This document shows, piece after piece, positions 60,201-64,000 of a stretch of DNA of 64,000 nucleotides (the stretch's first letter is position 1; the number at the start of each line of letters is the position of its first letter). Origin of the DNA: Lycium barbarum. Its lineage: Eukaryota; Streptophyta; Magnoliopsida; Solanales; Solanaceae. The position numbers and the translations under genes are program-made. The notes under the pieces were generated by a model that did no database searches, was not told the DNA's origin, and saw only the letters and a program-made list of their open reading frames with translations. The DNA lies in the NCBI RefSeq assembly GCF_019175385.1, contig NC_083346.1:63517821-63581820 (forward strand), given 5' to 3'.

Positions 60201-63200
60201 CACCTTCCCGTCTTTACCTGCACAGTAGAGTTGGCAGGTGTTACATTTACTGGAGAGCCAGCTAAGAATAAGAAGCAAGCTGAAAAGAATGCAGCAATGG
60301 CAGCCTGGTCATCTCTGAAGCTACGTAAGTGATTTGTATACCTACTGAGCTAATCGATATTTGCTATATAAATTAAAATTTTGAAACCTTATTTCTTTTT
60401 TAAGAGAGACTCTAAAGGTGCATCTCAGTGCATGTACTTTTTCCCCCTTTTAAATTTGTCTCTTTGGCCATATCATGTTTTGTGGAGGGGTAACCTTCCT
60501 TTCTCTGAAGTTCAACTCTCAGAATTAGAAAATTTGTCCATCTTTTGTCTTAACATATGGGAAGCAAATGTGCCAAATTTTGCTTGCAAATGATACTAGC
60601 CAAAAAATTCACAGCCTCCACTAGTATGAAACTTGCTATCTGTGCTTTAAATGTTACTGTTGTACAGTTGGTTTTCATGAAGGGGTCTGTAATGAAATTA
60701 TTTAGTTGATTGAAATTAAAAGGCTTGGTGTTTTCGACAGAGATCTTATTATATAGGTTTAGGGGCTTCCGCTCAATGATATTTGAGCGAAGAACTGCAA
60801 GGAGAAGCTGGAGAAGTAGATAGGGTGAGAATTGTTGCAAAAGTAGGAGAAAAGGAGCAAGAATAAGAGAGCACTAAAGAGTGTAGTTAGTAACTAGAGC
60901 TAGCAAACAGATAAATTCTGTTAATTTTGATGGATGTTAAAGATATTTAGGAGCCGTTTGGACATTTAATTTTTTTCCATCTTGTTCAACCAAAAAAAAA
61001 AAAAAATCAAAACAGTGTTTGGTTATACATTGGACTGATTTTTTTTCGTTCGTTTTTTTTTTTTTTTTTTTTTTTGAAACTGGTAACTTCAAACTTCAAC
61101 TTTTTTTCAAGTGAAATGTAGGTCCAAACACAATTTCAACTTCCGATTACCATTTTTCAACTTCAACTTTAAAAACTTTTTTTTTCATGTTTCAACCAAA
61201 TCTGTATCCAAACGCCTACTTAGTAGATGATGTTGACTGCCAATTATGTCTACCCTTTGGAAACGTTAGCCATGGGACAGCATTCCTAACGCATGTATAT
61301 AGATATAGTTAGCTAGAGAAATAAAAAGAAAGATGGAAAGATTGATAGAGAGTAGAGACAGTCTGGTCAATAAGACCTGTTTGGAATCAAGCGAAGTGTT
61401 ATCTGTGACGGCTGTATCAATCTTTTTTCCCTTGAAAAGAAGAAGCTCTATCAAGCTTGGAGCAAGAGGTTTTACTTGAAGCTCATCTTGACACTTAAAA
61501 CTTGATCAGTTCCAAATATAACCCCTTCATGCCCCTTCCCACTAGGAAAGGATAACCCAAAGAGAAAGAAATTACCTTCGTTGACCAGCATAAAACGGAA
61601 CCTGCTGATTTGTCACTTTTCTTGGCATGTACAATAACAAACTTATTTGAAGCACTTTTCCTCCGCAGAATAGTAACATCTTTCAGATGAAGACTATTGA
61701 ATATCCTTATCCTGTACTTGGATATGTTGCATTCTGTGTATAGTAGCAATTTGAAACCAGCTGGTGAGGTGATAAACCATCAAAACAGTCACAAGCACAT
61801 AGCCCCTGCCATCTGTTTACTTTCATTACTTGTCACATACTCCCTCCGTCCCAATTTATATGATACTCTTTCTTTTTTAGTCAGTTCGAAGAATGACACT
61901 TTTCTATGTTTTGCAACAATTTAACTCTAAAATTCCCATTATACCCTTAATGATGATTTCTAACCACAAAAATTTCTTTGGCTTGTTTTAGACCACAAGA
62001 TTTAAAAGTCTTCCTTTCTTTCTTGAACTTCGTGCCCAATCAAACACCCTCATATAAATTGGGACGGAGGGAGTAGCAGGTCCATATGTGTTCCACATGA
62101 TCCTTGGAGTTGCCTTTTATGAAAATGTGATCTCAAGTGCATATGCACACATGAATCTTGGTCGATATTTGTTCCACAAGCTCCTTCGACTGGCTCTTTA
62201 TGAAAATGTATGTCGAGGTGCATATGCACACGTGTCTTGGTTTTGTCAACGCCATACGTGAAGGTTAATATTGCAAGGCAAGACTGCCTGCATCCTTTTC
62301 TAAGTACTCCCTCTGTCCCATAATAAGTGTCACCTTAGCCAAAAACACGCATATTAAGAAACCAATAATGAAGTGTGATGTTTACCAAATCACCCTTATG
62401 TAAAAAAAATTACTTTTTCCTCTTGATGATTAGAGCATGCACAAGTAGTCCATCTTTTGACATTGGGAATCCAACCATCATCATTTAGAGTACTACTACT
62501 TCTTTTGTCCAAGGGCAAAATTGGAAAAGACTAGTCAATACATGCATTGGTTTCCTAAGGTGACACTTATTATGTGACAAAAAAATTTGGCTAAGGTGAC
62601 ACTTATTGTGGGACGGAGGGAGTAATTGATAGGGTGAAAATGGTACATGATACGAGACTTATTTTTTAGCTGATTGACTCTCTCGTATTGTTGATTCCTA
62701 CAAGCAATAAGCTAGGAGTATTAACTTTTTCAACAGTATGATGTCAACAGTGATACCAGTTTCAGTGTGACAATCTGATGTTGCCTCAATGTGCTTACAA
62801 ATGATTATTTGGTCAATTATGCATGATTTTTTAACTGTTGATGGTTTAGGGTTTACACAGAAGGTTTCACTGCTGCAACTGGATATTTGTCTGAACATTT
62901 GTGTTTTCAGAGATATTCCATGAGTTTTCAGTTCTGATCTCTTATTTTTGTTCTTTTTGGTTTTGCTCAGTAGCACAATTAATAATTATTTTGAATTGTG
63001 ATAAAAGACTTCAAGTTATTAGTGCACCTCTTTTGTTTGACATAAATTTGCCATTTTGTCCATCCAGTGGCACAGCAGTCTGAAAGTTCAATACCTGATA
63101 GAGGGAAAAATGATGAGCAAGAGCATGTAACTGTGGCACGTTCTCTAAGAAGGTACATTTTGAAGGCAAAGCTAGCTAAAGTACCATTTCCAATTAAATT

Positions 63201-64000
63201 TCCAATGCCTAAGCCCAGACCATCAAGTATACAGCAGTTTCCACCTTCAACATCAAAAATCCTTCCCCTAATATGCCCAAGAACAGCTACACGCCCTAGA
63301 CCAATCAGTCCATTATGTGTCAAAACTGCTTCTCAAAGTCGACCTATTAGTGCTCAGGGGAGTAATACATCCTTGAGTCCTAGAACAGCTCAAGCAATCA
63401 GTAGTATTCTAAACGAAAGCTTCTCTGTGGAGAGCCACAGTGTTCGAGCAGATAAGTTCCCTGCTGTTGATGCAGCGCCATATATTCCTGTCAGGCATTT
63501 AGGCCCACACCATAGAATGGCGCCTCCAGTGACAATAAGGAATGCAATTCCTGTTTTCTCGGCACCACCACTTCCTCCAGCATCTCAATCTCCTAGCACT
63601 TTAAGGCCACCGGCATTCGGAGTGGCACCACCTGTCTGCGTAAGACAGACGGTGCCAGTTTATGCTGATCCCCCTACTCGGCCAGACAAACTACCGGTAT
63701 TAGATCCAGAACTTCAAGTAAGGACACCGCCATTTTCTAGAGCTCCACCTGTTGGAGTTGAGGAACCAATGACATCAAAGGAACCTGAAATTCTGGTGCA
63801 GGACTTGCCAGCTAAAGTACTAGCATTACCAAAGTACCTCCTGGAGGGCCAAATTGCGGAGAGACCAGGCTCTCAAGTCCAACCAGCCCAGCTGGTAAGG
63901 CCAATTGATTTTGAAAATTTACCAACTCAAGTCGATCCCGTGGTTTCAAAGAACTCAACAGTGCCAGGAGAAGGGACTGGGATTGCAGTTAATAAGAAGC
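54032..64000 (+). CDS. DRB2: Double-stranded-RNA-binding protein, DRB2/3/5 type (3 exons seen, 3' end beyond window)
   Basis: The spliced reading frame is 54,032-54,268, 60,105-60,324 and 63,068-64,000 (463 residues so far, still open). Residues 1-79 form dsRBM1 ([20 protein letters not shown], then the KK/RQAEH-type helix [16 protein letters not shown]). Residues 80-152 form dsRBM2 ([39 protein letters not shown]). The rest is basic and proline-rich, with SKILPLI near residue 220 and [12 protein letters not shown] near 310, resembling the SKILPFI and IPVFAAPP motifs of DRB2-type proteins. In plants DRB2/3/5 proteins bind dsRNA and act with or beside Dicer-like enzymes in small-RNA pathways. 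Both splice donors and acceptors are GT/AG and the phases fit. ATG 54,032 is chosen because dsRBM1 starts there, as in the family. No broken codon was found. DRB2, DRB3 and DRB5 cannot be told apart here, so the symbol is provisional. Confidence 0.9.
54534..56985 (-). mobile_element. Solo LTR in DRB intron 1, antisense to the gene
   Basis: The plus strand starts TGTCACGACCC and ends GAGGTGTAACA. The flanks GCTTC (54,529-54,533) and ACTTC (56,986-56,990) differ by one base, consistent with an aged target duplication. The palindrome block (TATACGG/CCGTATA) is at 56,530-56,640. Short repeated 'tgcccggccaactag' phrases lie near 55,230-55,320. Confidence 0.88.
57141..57289. repeat. 33-bp direct repeat, 116-bp period
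   Basis: The phrase 'tctatggtaagaggttggat' followed by 'agaagagttaatt' occurs at 57,141 and again at 57,257. Confidence 0.9.
57298..57641. mobile_element. Foldback MITE (344 bp)
   Basis: The left end GGCTTAATACATAGGCAGCC and the right end, in reverse complement GGCCTAATACATAGGCAGCC, match but for one base. The inverted similarity continues inward (for example the 'gataaagtgttcc' and 'ggaacactttatc' stretches), so a transcript would fold into a long hairpin. No clear target duplication. Confidence 0.85.
57756..58003. mobile_element. Stowaway-type MITE (248 bp)
   Basis: The ends CTCCTCCGTTTCAATTTG and CAAATTGAAACAGAGGGAG form terminal inverted repeats, flanked by a TA duplication (57,754-57,755 and 58,004-58,005). 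This matches the CTCCCTCCG ends of the Tc1/mariner-related Stowaway family. Confidence 0.92.
58022..58191 (+). mobile_element. SINE, 5'-truncated (170 bp)
   Basis: It starts two bases before an RNA polymerase III box-B-like AGTTCGAAACC and ends in an A run (AATCAAAAAA). The 18 bases TAATAAGTTTCAAGGTCT occur immediately before (58,004-58,021) and after (58,192-58,209), a long target duplication typical of SINE insertion. The body ('ctcaaagagacccggacacc') is familiar from Solanaceae SINEs. Box A is absent, so it lacks an internal promoter. Confidence 0.8.
59445..59640 (+). mobile_element. tRNA-derived SINE
   Basis: Box A TGGTCTAGTGG (59,455-59,465) and box B GGTTCGAACTT (59,513-59,523) are spaced like a tRNA promoter. 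The body downstream is not tRNA-like. The 3' end is not defined; T-rich sequence follows. Confidence 0.7.
60105..60324 (+). CDS. DRB2: DRB exon 2 (dsRBM2)
   Basis: 220 bases from GATGAG after the acceptor TTTGCAG to the donor GTAAGT at 60,325, leaving one base of the next codon. It encodes the second dsRBM, residues 80-152. Confidence 0.93.
60949..61221. mobile_element. MITE-like foldback element
   Basis: The left end reads AGGAGCCGTTTGGACA and the right end, in reverse complement, AGTAGGCGTTTGGATA. The inside has A- and T-rich arms, with a long T run at about 61,046-61,076. Such GCGTTTGGA ends are common in plant MITEs. Target duplication unresolved. Confidence 0.6.
61840..62073. mobile_element. 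Stowaway-type MITE (234 bp)
   Basis: The ends CTCCCTCCGTCCCAATTTAT and, in reverse, CTCCCTCCGTCCCAATTTAT form perfect inverted repeats. It is flanked by a TA duplication (61,838-61,839 and 62,074-62,075). Confidence 0.95.
62307..62622. mobile_element. Stowaway-type MITE (316 bp) with a repeated inner end
   Basis: The ends CTCCCTCTGTCCCATAATAA and, in reverse, CTCCCTCCGTCCCACAATAA are flanked by TA (62,305-62,306 and 62,623-62,624). The inner end phrase 'taaggtgacacttatt' occurs twice near the right side (about 62,557 and 62,593). Confidence 0.92.
63068..64000 (+). CDS. DRB2: DRB exon 3 (proline-rich tail), open at the window end
   Basis: It follows CATCCAG; the first two bases complete the split leucine codon (residue 153). 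It encodes residues 154-463 without a stop. APPV occurs three times (residues about 304, 339 and 378). The stop codon lies beyond 64,000. Confidence 0.88.

Larger units (their letters stand above)
60325..63067 (+). other. DRB intron 2 (2.7 kb)
   Basis: Donor GTAAGT, acceptor ending CATCCAG at 63,067. It contains three MITE-like elements. The remaining parts (60,325-60,945, 61,225-61,835, 62,630-63,060) are AT-rich without a recognisable feature. Confidence 0.9.

Noticed and set aside
1..64000. Endogenous pararetrovirus or other viral copy
   Set aside because: All RT, integrase and protease motifs belong to Ty3/gypsy LTR elements; I saw no movement-protein or viral coat-protein motif.

Overview
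This is nuclear plant DNA, most likely from a Solanaceae species. The evidence is a spliced double-stranded-RNA-binding protein gene with plant-type introns, several Ty3/gypsy LTR families carrying the initiator-Met-tRNA primer site, Ogre/Tat remnants, Stowaway-type MITEs and tRNA-derived SINEs. About 53 kb is stacked retrotransposons; the last 10 kb holds the only host gene I can support.

Positions 1-12,200 are LTRs inserted into LTRs. A plus-strand LTR (1-10,910, its left end outside the window) is interrupted by a minus-strand solo LTR (206-2,622) and by a second plus-strand LTR (4,388-10,593, target duplication CTGTC). That second LTR is itself split by a truncated minus-strand element (about 5,045-8,920). 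Positions 12,205-20,671 and 33,385-38,877 are one or more decayed minus-strand Ogre-type elements: gag pieces, zinc knuckles, an ORF1 resembling a plant mobile domain, a primer site and a 5.3-kb LTR. They are cut by a 1.7-kb solo LTR (target duplication CCTAG), a truncated LTR, and a full-length chromodomain (Tekay/Del-type) element at 20,677-33,379 (target duplication GCGAG). The Tekay element has a 3.2-kb solo LTR (target duplication GGTGT) inside its RNase H codons. It is dead: it has in-frame stops and frameshifts.

Positions 40,661-48,335 are a non-autonomous LTR element. Its internal region of about 2.3 kb has no pol and instead encodes an acidic protein with 27-residue repeats. Positions 48,336-53,567 are a minus-strand Tat-lineage element (gag, protease, RT, dual RNase H) that has lost its integrase and 3' LTR.

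From 54,032 to beyond the window end is a DRB2/3/5-type gene with two dsRNA-binding motifs, on the plus strand. Exon 1 encodes dsRBM1, exon 2 dsRBM2 and exon 3 a proline-rich tail that is still open at 64,000. Intron 1 (5.8 kb) carries an antisense solo LTR, a foldback MITE, a Stowaway MITE and two SINEs; intron 2 (2.7 kb) carries three MITEs. The LTR pieces are repeats and the retroelement reading frames are broken, so the DRB gene is the only locus here likely to make a functional protein.
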